Shown here in pieces: positions 26,886 through 34,313 of a DNA stretch of 64,000 nucleotides. Source of the DNA: Paraburkholderia caribensis. Lineage in GTDB: Bacteria > Pseudomonadota > Gammaproteobacteria > Burkholderiales > Burkholderiaceae. The position numbers were made by a program, and so were the translations under genes. The stretch is from NCBI RefSeq assembly GCF_002902945.1, contig NZ_CP026103.1:1116001-1180000 (forward strand), read 5' to 3'. The notes beneath the pieces were generated by a model, which saw only the letters and a list, made by a program, of their open reading frames with translations, made no database searches and was not told the origin of the DNA. Numbering within the stretch: the stretch's first letter is position 1; each line of letters opens with the position of its first letter.

Positions 26886-27761
26886 TCACGGCGCGATATC
26901 GTTGCGCCCGTTGCGCTCGTTACGATGAGTCTGCGCACCGGGCTTCAGATCGGTGCCGCGATCGCTCAGTTGGGCGATCGCGCGGACCTGCTCCCTGAAG
27001 AGCCGCAAGTCGAGCTGATCCTGCACCTGATGCACGAACAGCCCCGCGAAGACGGCCAGCATCAGCACCGTCACCGCGCCCTTGATGGGTTGGCTCAAGG
27101 CGCTCAGATCGAGTTTCTGCGCGGCCTTCGACGCGAGATTCGCACCGAGATCGATCAGCAGCAGGACGAGCAGCATCGGCGCGGCGAGCTTCGCGATGGT
27201 CTGCATCAGCGTGTCCGTCTGATGCATCGCGAACACGGCCAGAAAATCCGTCGACATCGGCTGCGTCGATGCAACCGGCCACCATCGATACGACTCGTAC
27301 AGCGCCTCCAGCAAAAACTGCATGCCGCCGAGCGACCAGAACGCAACGGTCGCAATCTGGCCAAGCAGCGTCGCGGACGGCGTGGATTGTTGCGACAGCA
27401 TCGGGTTGCTCAACTGCGCGTTGTTGTAGCCCGTGAGATTGTCGAGATAGATGCCCGCGCCTTCCGCGACCCAGAATACCGTTGCCGCCGCGAAGCCCAT
27501 CACGACGCCGATCAGCGTTTCGCGCAAGCTCGTGACCACCAGCGCGAAACCCGTCAGCGACTCGGCGAACGACTCCGGCTGCGCCAGCGCGACGAACAGC
27601 GAGAAGCTCAACGCGACACCGTTGCGCAGGCGGCCTTGCAGCACGCCGTCGGCGGTGGGCGGAAACAGCGTCATGATCGCGTAGAGCCGCAGCGAGCAGA
27701 CGCCGAGCACGGCAAGGTGCCTGAGCAACCAGGGGCCATAAAACTGCAACAGCTCGTTCAT
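26886..27761 (-). CDS. sctT: T3SS export apparatus protein SctT (HrcT)
   Basis: A 291-residue SpaR/YscT/FliR-like membrane protein with about six helices, beginning MNELLQFYGPWLLRHLAVLG. Characteristic segments are TSLRETLIGVVMGFAAATVFW and LTGYNNAQLSNPMLSQQ. It builds the export gate together with SctR and SctS. The ATG at 27761 overlaps the sctO stop by 4 nt, and sctT is the last gene of the leftward hrpB1-to-sctT operon, the position of hrcT at the end of the Xanthomonas hrpB operon. The C-terminal tail is hydrophilic (Asn/Arg-rich). Confidence 0.92.
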   Translation of the reverse strand: MNELLQFYGPWLLRHLAVLGVCSLRLYAIMTLFPPTADGVLQGRLRNGVALSFSLFVALAQPESFAESLTGFALVVTSLRETLIGVVMGFAAATVFWVAEGAGIYLDNLTGYNNAQLSNPMLSQQSTPSATLLGQIATVAFWSLGGMQFLLEALYESYRWWPVASTQPMSTDFLAVFAMHQTDTLMQTIAKLAAPMLLVLLLIDLGANLASKAAQKLDLSALSQPIKGAVTVLMLAVFAGLFVHQVQDQLDLRLFREQVRAIAQLSDRGTDLKPGAQTHRNERNGRNDIAP

Positions 27762-28255
27762 CCGCGTGCAAGGCGCGCGAGCGCCGTCTCCTCGATGTCT
27801 TCGTCTTCGGCGTCGGCGGCAATGCCGTCGAGCACGCGCTGCAACGTGCCGATGCGCTTTTCGCACAGGTCGATGCGTCCACGGTTCCTGGCGATCTCGC
27901 CGCGCGTGCTCGCGATTTCCGCATCGTGCGCGGCGAGCGCCTGTTGCGCTGCCGTCACGGCGTCGGATGCCGTGGCGAACTGTCTGTCGACCTCGTCCGC
28001 ATACAGGCGGATCGCTGTCAACGTGTCGATCGAAAACGGCTCCGCGCCCGCCATCATCGCGCTGATGCGCTGCCGGTACGAACGGGCCTGCGCTTCGAGT
28101 TCCGCCGCGCGCCCGCGCGCCTGCGCTTCGCGTTCCACCAGCGGCAAGCGTGCCGCGACGCGTTGCGCGAGCCGCGCGCGCAAGTCCTGTTCGGCGCGCT
28201 GGCGGCGCGACACGGCGCGCGACAATGCAGCGATCTGCCGTTTCGGCGCGCTCAT
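27758..28255 (-). CDS. sctO: T3SS stalk protein SctO (HrpB7-type)
   Basis: A 165-residue, almost wholly alpha-helical protein rich in Ala, Arg and Glu with heptad-like spacing (for example LPLVEREAQARGRAAELEAQA), fitting the two-helix coiled-coil SctO/YscO/FliJ family. Such proteins form the central stalk in the ATPase ring and recycle chaperones. Sequence conservation in this family is low, so the assignment rests on coiled-coil character, size and position: directly after sctN (4-nt overlap) and before sctT, as hrpB7 in Xanthomonas. Confidence 0.8.
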   Translation of the reverse strand: MSAPKRQIAALSRAVSRRQRAEQDLRARLAQRVAARLPLVEREAQARGRAAELEAQARSYRQRISAMMAGAEPFSIDTLTAIRLYADEVDRQFATASDAVTAAQQALAAHDAEIASTRGEIARNRGRIDLCEKRIGTLQRVLDGIAADAEDEDIEETALARLARG

Positions 28256-29649
28256 TGCGCGTCACCCTGCGCAAGTTCGTGCAACGCGGCCTCGGTTTCA
28301 GCCGGGTCCGCGTAGGCATCCGTCGGCTGCGACAGGAACGCCTTGAGCGCGTCGATCTTCGCGATCGCTTCGTCGGCGAGCGCATTGGTGCCAGGCTGGT
28401 ACTCGCCGATCTGCAGCAGCATGTCCACCTCACGATGCTTCGCGAGCAGCTTGCGCAGCCGCGCGGACGACGCCATGAACTCGCGCGGCATGACCTGCGA
28501 CATCACGCGCGACAGGCTGCCGAGCACGTCGATGGCAGGATAGCGGTTCTGCGCGGCGATCTCGCGCGACAGGATCAGGTGACCGTCGAGCACGCCGCGC
28601 ACCTCTTCGGCGATCGGATCGCTGCCCGACTCGTCTTCGGCGAGCACCGTGTAGAGCGCGGTGATCGAGCCGCGCTCGCCCATCCCGGCGCGCTCCAGCA
28701 GACGCGGCAACTCCGCGAACACCGAAGGCGGAAAGCCGCGCCGCGCGGGCGGCTCGCCCGCTGCGAGTCCGATCTCGCGGCCCGCGCGCGCGAAGCGCGT
28801 CAGCGAATCCATCATCAGCAGCACGCGTTTGCCTTCGTCGCGAAAGTGCTCGGCAATCGCGGTGGCGACGTAGGCCGCCTTCGCGCGCTCGCTCGACGAA
28901 CGGTCCGACGTCGCGCATACGACGACGGAACGCGCCATGCCCTGCTCGCCGAGAATCAATTCGACGAACTCGCGCACTTCCCGGCCCCGTTCGCCGATCA
29001 GCGCGATCACGTTGATGTCGCATTGCGCGCCACGCGCCAGCATGCCGAGCAAGGTGCTCTTGCCGACGCCCGCCGGCGCGAAGATGCCCATGCGCTGGCC
29101 TTCCGCGAGCGTCGTCATGGCGTCGATCACGCGTACGCCCGTCGCCATCGGATGCTCGATCATGCGGCGCGTCATCGGGTTGGGCGGGTCGGCGAAAATG
29201 GGCCGGCTGCGTTCCGCCTGGATCGGGCCACGGCCGTCCATCGGCTGGCCGAGCGCGTCGACCACCCGGCCCAGCAGCGCATCGCCGACGGGCACCGACA
29301 AGGGCCGCTGCAAGCCGATCACATGCGTCGCGCGCGACACTTCGGTCAACTGCGCGAACGGCGACACGACGGCATGCTCGCGCGTGAAGCCGATCACTTC
29401 GCCATGCTGCAACAGCTTGCCCTGCGGCGTACGCAGCTCGCACAACTCACCGAGCTTCAGGTCGATGCCCGCGACCTTGATCAGCGTGCCGACCACTTCA
29501 GCGATCTTGCCCGTCTGACGCACGGGCAACAGCGCACGGATCTCGCGCTCGATCGCGCCGCCCAGTTCGCGCAGGCCGTGTTCGTGCAGGCCGAATACGT
29601 CGGCCAGCGCCGGGGCTTGCGGTGATTGCTTCGAGGCCGTCGTGCTCAT
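28252..29649 (-). CDS. sctN: T3SS ATPase SctN (HrcN)
   Basis: A 465-residue F1-beta-like ATPase that energises unfolding and release of substrates. The Walker A is FAPAGVGKSTLLG, followed by ALIGERGREVREFVE, a Walker B-type strand VLLMMDSLTRFARAGREIGL, and the family signature PPSVFAELPRLLERAG. The start ATG at 29649 overlaps the sctL stop by 4 nt. Length and motifs are intact. The product begins with MSTTASKQSPQAP, a short polar lead before the beta-barrel domain. It is the best-conserved gene of the leftward operon. Confidence 0.95.
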   Translation of the reverse strand: MSTTASKQSPQAPALADVFGLHEHGLRELGGAIEREIRALLPVRQTGKIAEVVGTLIKVAGIDLKLGELCELRTPQGKLLQHGEVIGFTREHAVVSPFAQLTEVSRATHVIGLQRPLSVPVGDALLGRVVDALGQPMDGRGPIQAERSRPIFADPPNPMTRRMIEHPMATGVRVIDAMTTLAEGQRMGIFAPAGVGKSTLLGMLARGAQCDINVIALIGERGREVREFVELILGEQGMARSVVVCATSDRSSSERAKAAYVATAIAEHFRDEGKRVLLMMDSLTRFARAGREIGLAAGEPPARRGFPPSVFAELPRLLERAGMGERGSITALYTVLAEDESGSDPIAEEVRGVLDGHLILSREIAAQNRYPAIDVLGSLSRVMSQVMPREFMASSARLRKLLAKHREVDMLLQIGEYQPGTNALADEAIAKIDALKAFLSQPTDAYADPAETEAALHELAQGDAQ

Positions 29650-30428
29650 GCGTGTGTCCCGGTTTGCGCGCTGTGGATGTTCAGCGAGGAATTCAGTGCC
29701 CGCACGATTGCCGCGCGCATCGAATCGAGTTGTGTCGTCAGGCTCGCGTCGACAATACCCAGCTCGGACTCGCACACGCATGCGCCCGGTTCCAGTCGGG
29801 GGTCTGCCGTCACCGCGAGCGGCACGGGTCGACCCAGCATGCGCAGACGCGCGTCGAACTCGCCGAATGCGGCGCGCGCTGCGTCGAGATCCGCGGGATG
29901 CACGCTCACGCGCAGGTTCGTCGAGCCTTCGACGATGCGGTCGATCGTGTCCGTCGCCCGCGCGAACAATGCCTGCGCGCTTTCGGCGCGCACCAGTTGC
30001 TCGACGGCGAGCATCACGAGTTCGGCCATCCGGTTGCGCATGCCTTGTTGCAGGCGCTGCGCGTCCGCGCTCAGCGCTGCAACGCGCTCGATCCACTGCG
30101 CTTCGCCTCGCGCGACGCCTTCCGCATAGCCCTGCTCCGACGCCGCTTCACGCTCTCGCGCCGCCGATGCGACCAGCGCCTTTGCTTCATCGCGCGCCGC
30201 CTGAAGCAGCCGTTCGCACTCGATCTGCGCGGCGGCGAGAATCGCCTGACGTTCGGCCTCGACTCGACCGTATACATCGTCGATCGTCGCGAGCATGCCG
30301 AAGGTCTCGCGCGGCACGATATCGCCGACAAGTCCGACTCGCGGCTCGTTCCTGCCTTTGCGCATGTCGTTGCGACCCGTGTCGGGCGTCGCGTGCGCTT
30401 CGCGCGGACGGCTCAGCCAGATAACCAT
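29646..30428 (-). CDS. sctL: T3SS ATPase regulator SctL (HrpB5-type)
   Basis: A 260-residue protein with the SctL/FliH pattern: an N-terminal unstructured region, a long Ala/Glu/Arg-rich helix (YGRVEAERQAILAAAQIEC onward) and a C-terminal domain related to V-ATPase subunit E (SVHPADLDAARAAFGEF and ELGIVDASLTTQLDSMR). SctL dimers tether the ATPase to the sorting platform. The start ATG at 30428 lies inside the end of sctK (16-nt overlap), and the stop overlaps sctN, so translation is coupled on both sides. Confidence 0.88.
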   Translation of the reverse strand: MVIWLSRPREAHATPDTGRNDMRKGRNEPRVGLVGDIVPRETFGMLATIDDVYGRVEAERQAILAAAQIECERLLQAARDEAKALVASAAREREAASEQGYAEGVARGEAQWIERVAALSADAQRLQQGMRNRMAELVMLAVEQLVRAESAQALFARATDTIDRIVEGSTNLRVSVHPADLDAARAAFGEFDARLRMLGRPVPLAVTADPRLEPGACVCESELGIVDASLTTQLDSMRAAIVRALNSSLNIHSAQTGTHA

Positions 30429-31153
30429 GCATACTCCGGCAAAAGAGGAACGAGGCGCTCGCGCAGCAACGCGAACGCATCTTCGCAGTCGCCTTCCGAA
30501 GGCTTCGCGTGCGCCGTGGCCGGCCCGGCGTCCGCACGTGGCAGCGCGAGTCGCAGCATCATTGGGGACGTGTCCATTAGCGGCAGCCGTGCCAACCCTT
30601 CGAGCGCCAGCGCATCGGCATCGAGCGAGCCGAGCGCGAGCGTGCCGGCACGCTCGCGTTTCGCGTCGGCCAGCGACGGCGCTTCGGGTACTGCCTTGCC
30701 AAGCAGATCGTCGAGCGGACAACCGATCCAGTCCGCGAGGCGCGTGCGCGTGCTCCGATCGACCAGACGCCGCACTTCCGCGCGCCGCGCCAGCAAGGCC
30801 TGCATCCGCAACACGCGCAAGCCGGTTGCGACGGGCAGCGCGTCCAGCCGTACGGCGGGCCTGGCGATGAATGCGTCGAGCGTCGGCGGCGAAGGCAGCA
30901 GCACGCGCAGTATGGCGAGCGAACAGGCTTCGTCGCACCGTTCGCGCAACGCGGCCAGCGCGGCTTCGTGACGGGACGCCGGATCGATGCCCAGTGCGGT
31001 TGCGAGCCAGTCCCGATGCAGCCACTTCAACGCGCTGCGCGCATTGCGTTGCCAGCCGAGCAGAATTTGCGCGGCGTCGGCGGGTGCGAGCCGCGGCTCG
31101 TTTTTAGACCGTTGCCGCGGCATCGCGGCGGATGCTGCCATCGCCATACTCAT
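30413..31153 (-). CDS. sctK: T3SS sorting-platform protein SctK (HrpB4-type)
   Basis: A 246-residue cytoplasmic protein with an N-terminal Ala/Met-rich start and a core ILLGWQRNARSALKWLHRDWL ... LPVATGLRVLRMQALLARRAEVRRLVDR. This fits the HrpB4 group of SctK proteins, which cap the cytosolic sorting platform beneath the inner ring. The family is poorly conserved, so identification relies partly on position between sctJ and sctL, exactly as hrpB4 in Xanthomonas and Ralstonia. The start overlaps the sctJ stop by 4 nt. Confidence 0.82.
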   Translation of the reverse strand: MSMAMAASAAMPRQRSKNEPRLAPADAAQILLGWQRNARSALKWLHRDWLATALGIDPASRHEAALAALRERCDEACSLAILRVLLPSPPTLDAFIARPAVRLDALPVATGLRVLRMQALLARRAEVRRLVDRSTRTRLADWIGCPLDDLLGKAVPEAPSLADAKRERAGTLALGSLDADALALEGLARLPLMDTSPMMLRLALPRADAGPATAHAKPSEGDCEDAFALLRERLVPLLPEYAWLSG

Positions 31154-31950
31154 GCCGACTTCTGCCTGCGTCGCGGCAGGCGTTGCACGAGCGACGCAAG
31201 ACTTGCCCTGAGCGGCGCGACGATGCTGCCCAGCCGCGCACGAAACACATAACCTGCGCCGATGCCCGCCGCCATCAGCGCGAACAGCCCGCTCAGCACG
31301 AACGGCCAGACGGGCGCATGCGCGCTCACGCGGCTATCCACATCCACCTGATCGGCCGCCACGCCCGTCACGCTGACCTGGTCGTACGACAGTCCTTCGA
31401 CGCTATGCACGACGAGGTTCTTGATCTGCGGCACCAGCGCATCGAGTTCGAGGCCCGGACGGTACTTGATGAACACGGCAGCGGACGACGGCTTGATGGT
31501 CTGCGCAAGCGGATCGTTGTTCGGAATGACGATCTGCACGCGCGCGACCAGCACGCCGTCGATATGCGACAGCGTGCCCGACAATTCCTGCGACAGCCCG
31601 TAGATGAAACGCACCCGCTCTTCCGTCGGCGTGGAGACGAGGCCATCCTTCTTGAACAGGCTGCCGAGATCGTCGAACTTGCTGTGCGGCAGGCCCTTTT
31701 CGCGCAGCACCTGCATCGCGCGCACCATGTCGCCGTCGCCGACCTGAAGCGTGTAGGTCTTGCCGCCGTCCGGCGTGCTCTTGTCGGCGGGTACGCCTCG
31801 CTCCAGCAACGCGACCGTCATTTCGTTGACGTCCTCTTCGGCAAGACCCGTGTAGAGCTCTTTCTTGCAGCCCGCCAGCAGCGCGCATGCCACGAGCACG
31901 CTGGCCGTCAGCATGCGTCTGGTGAATGGAGTCAGGGTTGCCATGCTCAT
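31150..31950 (-). CDS. sctJ: T3SS inner-ring lipoprotein SctJ (HrcJ)
   Basis: A 266-residue YscJ/PrgK family lipoprotein. The signal peptide ends in the lipobox LLAGC, followed by KKELYTGLAEEDVNEMTVALLERG, the universal start of this family. Two ring-building domains follow (RBM1 about 25-80, RBM2 about 115-190 with RVQIVIPNNDPLAQ), then a C-terminal transmembrane helix near residues 218-240 and a basic cytoplasmic tail. It forms the inner-membrane ring with SctD. The ATG at 31950 overlaps the sctI stop (TGATG). Confidence 0.94.
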   Translation of the reverse strand: MSMATLTPFTRRMLTASVLVACALLAGCKKELYTGLAEEDVNEMTVALLERGVPADKSTPDGGKTYTLQVGDGDMVRAMQVLREKGLPHSKFDDLGSLFKKDGLVSTPTEERVRFIYGLSQELSGTLSHIDGVLVARVQIVIPNNDPLAQTIKPSSAAVFIKYRPGLELDALVPQIKNLVVHSVEGLSYDQVSVTGVAADQVDVDSRVSAHAPVWPFVLSGLFALMAAGIGAGYVFRARLGSIVAPLRASLASLVQRLPRRRQKSA

Positions 31951-32342
31951 CACTGGTTCTTCATCAGCGTTTCGGCCGACGACTTCGACGCCGATACCAC
32001 GGCCATCTTGGTCTGGAAATCGAACTGCGCGAGCGACAGGTTCAGCGACACCTGCGCAGCCGCCGCGATCTGCTGCGTCGGCGTGAGCGAAGCGGCGTTC
32101 GCGCTAAGGGTTTCGACCTGTTCGAGCGCGGCTTCCATCTGGCCGTCCTGCTTGCGGATCGCGTCGATGACATGGTTGCCCGCGTGCTGCGACGCGTCGT
32201 TACCGGGCGTGGCGAGCGGCTGCTGCATCAGGTCTTCGAAACGGCTGACGGATTCGGGCGCGGGCATCTGCGGCAAGGCTTCGGGCTTCGCGGCATCGGC
32301 GGCGGCGTGCACGGCGGCTTCGGCAATCGTGGAGATCGACAT
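31950..32342 (-). CDS. sctI: T3SS inner-rod protein SctI (HrpB2-type)
   Basis: A 130-residue protein, the same length as Ralstonia/Xanthomonas HrpB2. An Ala/Pro-rich N-terminus precedes RFEDLMQQP, and the conserved helical C-terminal half contains QIAAAAQVSLNLSLAQFDFQTKMAVV. HrpB2 proteins form the inner rod (adaptor between export gate and needle/pilus) and are early secretion substrates whose export is shut off by the HpaP/SctU switch, both of which are encoded nearby. It sits between hrpB1 and sctJ as in the reference clusters. Confidence 0.88.
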   Translation of the reverse strand: MSISTIAEAAVHAAADAAKPEALPQMPAPESVSRFEDLMQQPLATPGNDASQHAGNHVIDAIRKQDGQMEAALEQVETLSANAASLTPTQQIAAAAQVSLNLSLAQFDFQTKMAVVSASKSSAETLMKNQ

Positions 32343-32357
32343 GAAGGGTTCCTCTTG

Positions 32358-32951
32358 TCAGGCGCGCAAGAACGCGTGCGACGCGAACGCGGGCGCGTCG
32401 CCGGACGGCTGTCGCGCGGTCTTCGTCTGCTCGCGCTCCTGCTCTTCGGCGAGGTCGAGATACGACGCCGGCAGCACGAACTCGCCGCCGCGATGATTCG
32501 CACGCGCGGCTTCGAGATCGGCACGCACGGTCAGCGCACGGACCAGCGCGCGCGTTTCCGGGCCCGCCTCGCCTTCGAGCGCCTGGTCGGCCCATTGACG
32601 CCAGCCGGCGTCCTTCTGCGCCGCGAGGCAGTACGCATACATCCCCTTCGCGTAGGAGAACGACGGCGCCGCGTCGATCACGTCGCGCAGCGTGCGCGAC
32701 GCTTCTTCCCAGCGGCCGTTCACGATGTGCAGCACGCCCGCGAGCGTATCGATCTCGGCCACCTTCGGACGGAACGCGCGCAACGCGTCGAGCACCAGCT
32801 CGATATCGGTCGTGTCGGCGCTGGCTTGCGGGAAATGCCGGAACAGCCCCGCCGATGCAATCTCGATCAGCGCGTTCAAGGTTGCATCGCCGCATTGCAG
32901 ATAGTTCGGCGCGGCGCGAGAGGAAGCAGGTTGCGATGATTTGGCGAGCAT
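32358..32951 (-). CDS. hrpB1: HrpB1/HrpK-family protein, first gene of the leftward T3SS operon
   Basis: About 197 residues from the ATG at 32951, chosen for the GAGGG ribosome site upstream. The body is a TPR-like helical fold typical of HrpB1/HrpK: LIEIASAGLFRHFP, ELVLDALRAFRPKVAEIDTLAG, WEEASRTLRDVIDAAPSFSYAKGMYAYCLAA. In Xanthomonas HrpB1 is a periplasmic, peptidoglycan-binding T3SS assembly factor; related proteins resemble the LcrH/HrpK regulators. A PIP/hrpII box with -10 element (33001-33062, minus) places its transcription start about 40 nt upstream. Confidence 0.88.
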   Translation of the reverse strand: MLAKSSQPASSRAAPNYLQCGDATLNALIEIASAGLFRHFPQASADTTDIELVLDALRAFRPKVAEIDTLAGVLHIVNGRWEEASRTLRDVIDAAPSFSYAKGMYAYCLAAQKDAGWRQWADQALEGEAGPETRALVRALTVRADLEAARANHRGGEFVLPASYLDLAEEQEREQTKTARQPSGDAPAFASHAFLRA

Positions 32952-33000
32952 GGCGTGGACCCTCTTGGTGAAAACAGGACGCTGGGCGTCATCGCTACGC

Positions 33001-33062
33001 AAGGTATCAGGCAGGCACCGCGAGGCTCGTGCTGCAACCGAAGCGAGTCGCGCGAAAGCGAA
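33001..33062 (-). promoter_or_regulatory. hrpII/PIP box and -10 element driving hrpB1-sctT
   Basis: On the minus strand: TTCGC (33062-33058), 15 nt, TTCGG (33042-33038), then exactly 31 nt to TACCTT (33006-33001), a YANNNT -10 hexamer. This meets both the Xanthomonas PIP-box rule (TTCGB-N15-TTCGB, -10 at 30-32 nt) and the Ralstonia hrpII-box rule (TTCG-N16-TTCG). The predicted start leaves a ~40-nt leader before hrpB1. Confidence 0.85.
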
Positions 33063-33097
33063 CCTGGCGGCGTCCCGAACGTGCCGTCTTGCCCTGC

Positions 33098-33159
33098 TTC
33101 GTGTTCGTGCCCGGGGCTTCGCCCCGGCTGCACAGGCGCTGCCGCGCCCAACCTACACT
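33098..33159 (+). promoter_or_regulatory. hrpII/PIP box and -10 element driving sctU operon
   Basis: TTCGT (33098-33102), 15 nt, TTCGC (33118-33122), then exactly 31 nt to TACACT (33154-33159), a YANNNT -10 hexamer. It is divergent from the hrpB1 box 36 bp away, so one short region can fire both operons. The predicted leader before sctU is about 30 nt. Confidence 0.86.
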
Positions 33160-33195
33160 GCGCCAGCACATAACGGTGCACAGGAGGGAGCACCC

Positions 33196-34269
33196 ATGAG
33201 CGACGACAAAACCGAACAGCCAACCGAGAAACGCCTGCGCAAGGCACGCGAGGACGGCGAGGTCGCGAAGAGCACGGACCTCGTCGACGGCGCGCTGCTG
33301 GCCGCGGGCGTCGGCATGCTGATGGCGACGGGCGACAGGATGGTCGATGGCTTGCGCTCGTGCATTTCGATCGCGCTGAAGTTCGTCGCCGGGCCGCACG
33401 ACATGACGACCCTGCTGCTCGCGTTGAGCCAGATCGGCTCGCGCATGGCGGGCGCGCTGCTGCCGACGCTCGGCGCGGCGATGCTCGCCGCCGTCGCCGC
33501 GCTCGCCGGTCAGACAGGCATCGTCATTTCGATGAAAGCTGTCGGCCTGAAGTTCGAGAACGTCAGCCCGATGGCGGGCATCAAGCGCATCTTCTCGCTC
33601 AAGTCGCTGCTCGAACTCTCGAAGATGACGATCAAGGGCATCGTGCTCGCTATCGTGATGTGGAAGACGATCACGGGCTTGCTGCCGCTCGTCACGGGTT
33701 CCCTGTTCCAGTCACTGCCCGAGTTGTCGAAGCTCGCGAGTTTCGTCGTGATCCGGCTGCTCGCGGTCGCGGCCGCGCTGTATGTCGTGTTCGGCGGCGT
33801 CGATTTGAAGTTGCAGAAATTCCTCTTCATTCGCGGCAAGAAAATGAGCAAGGACGAAATCAGGCGCGAGTTCAAGCAGGACGAAGGCGACCCCATCATC
33901 AAGGGCGAGCGGCGCAAGCTCGCGCGCGAGCTTGCGACCTCCGCGCCGCGCAAGATCGCGACCGCGAGCATGGTGGTCGTGAACCCGACGCACTACGCGG
34001 TGGCCGTGCGCTACGCGCCCGACGAATATCCACTGCCCGTGGTGATCGCCAAGGGCATGGACGAAGCCGCGCTGCAGATGCGCCGCGACGCGCAGCTCGC
34101 GGGCGTGCCGATCGTCGGCCATCCGCCCGTCGCGCGCGCGCTCTACAAGGTCGAGCTCGACGAGCCGATTCCCGACGAACTGTTCGAAGCCGTCGCCGCG
34201 ATCCTGCGCTGGGTCGATTCGCTCGCGCTGCCGCGCGACGCCGATGCGGCGCCGTCGCTATCCGGCTGA
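33196..34269 (+). CDS. sctU: T3SS export switch protein SctU (HrcU)
   Basis: A 357-residue FlhB/YscU family protein with four N-terminal transmembrane helices and a cytoplasmic domain carrying the autocleavage site NPTH at residues 263-266. The typical opening KTEQPTEKRLRKAREDGEVAKS and the linker MSKDEIRREFKQDEGDPIIKG are intact. Self-cleavage lets the apparatus switch from early (inner rod, pilus) to late substrates, with the HpaP-like protein encoded two genes downstream. The ATG at 33196 has a GGAGGG ribosome site. Confidence 0.95.
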   Translation: MSDDKTEQPTEKRLRKAREDGEVAKSTDLVDGALLAAGVGMLMATGDRMVDGLRSCISIALKFVAGPHDMTTLLLALSQIGSRMAGALLPTLGAAMLAAVAALAGQTGIVISMKAVGLKFENVSPMAGIKRIFSLKSLLELSKMTIKGIVLAIVMWKTITGLLPLVTGSLFQSLPELSKLASFVVIRLLAVAAALYVVFGGVDLKLQKFLFIRGKKMSKDEIRREFKQDEGDPIIKGERRKLARELATSAPRKIATASMVVVNPTHYAVAVRYAPDEYPLPVVIAKGMDEAALQMRRDAQLAGVPIVGHPPVARALYKVELDEPIPDELFEAVAAILRWVDSLALPRDADAAPSLSG

Positions 34270-34313
34270 AGACCCGCCCTACTACACACTCCCGCTTCGC
34301 TCCACACACGCTC

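Noticed and set aside
33360..34313. Upstream extension of the sctV frame through sctU
   Set aside because: The extension lies inside sctU in another frame with no family similarity; SctV begins at the ATG at 34314.
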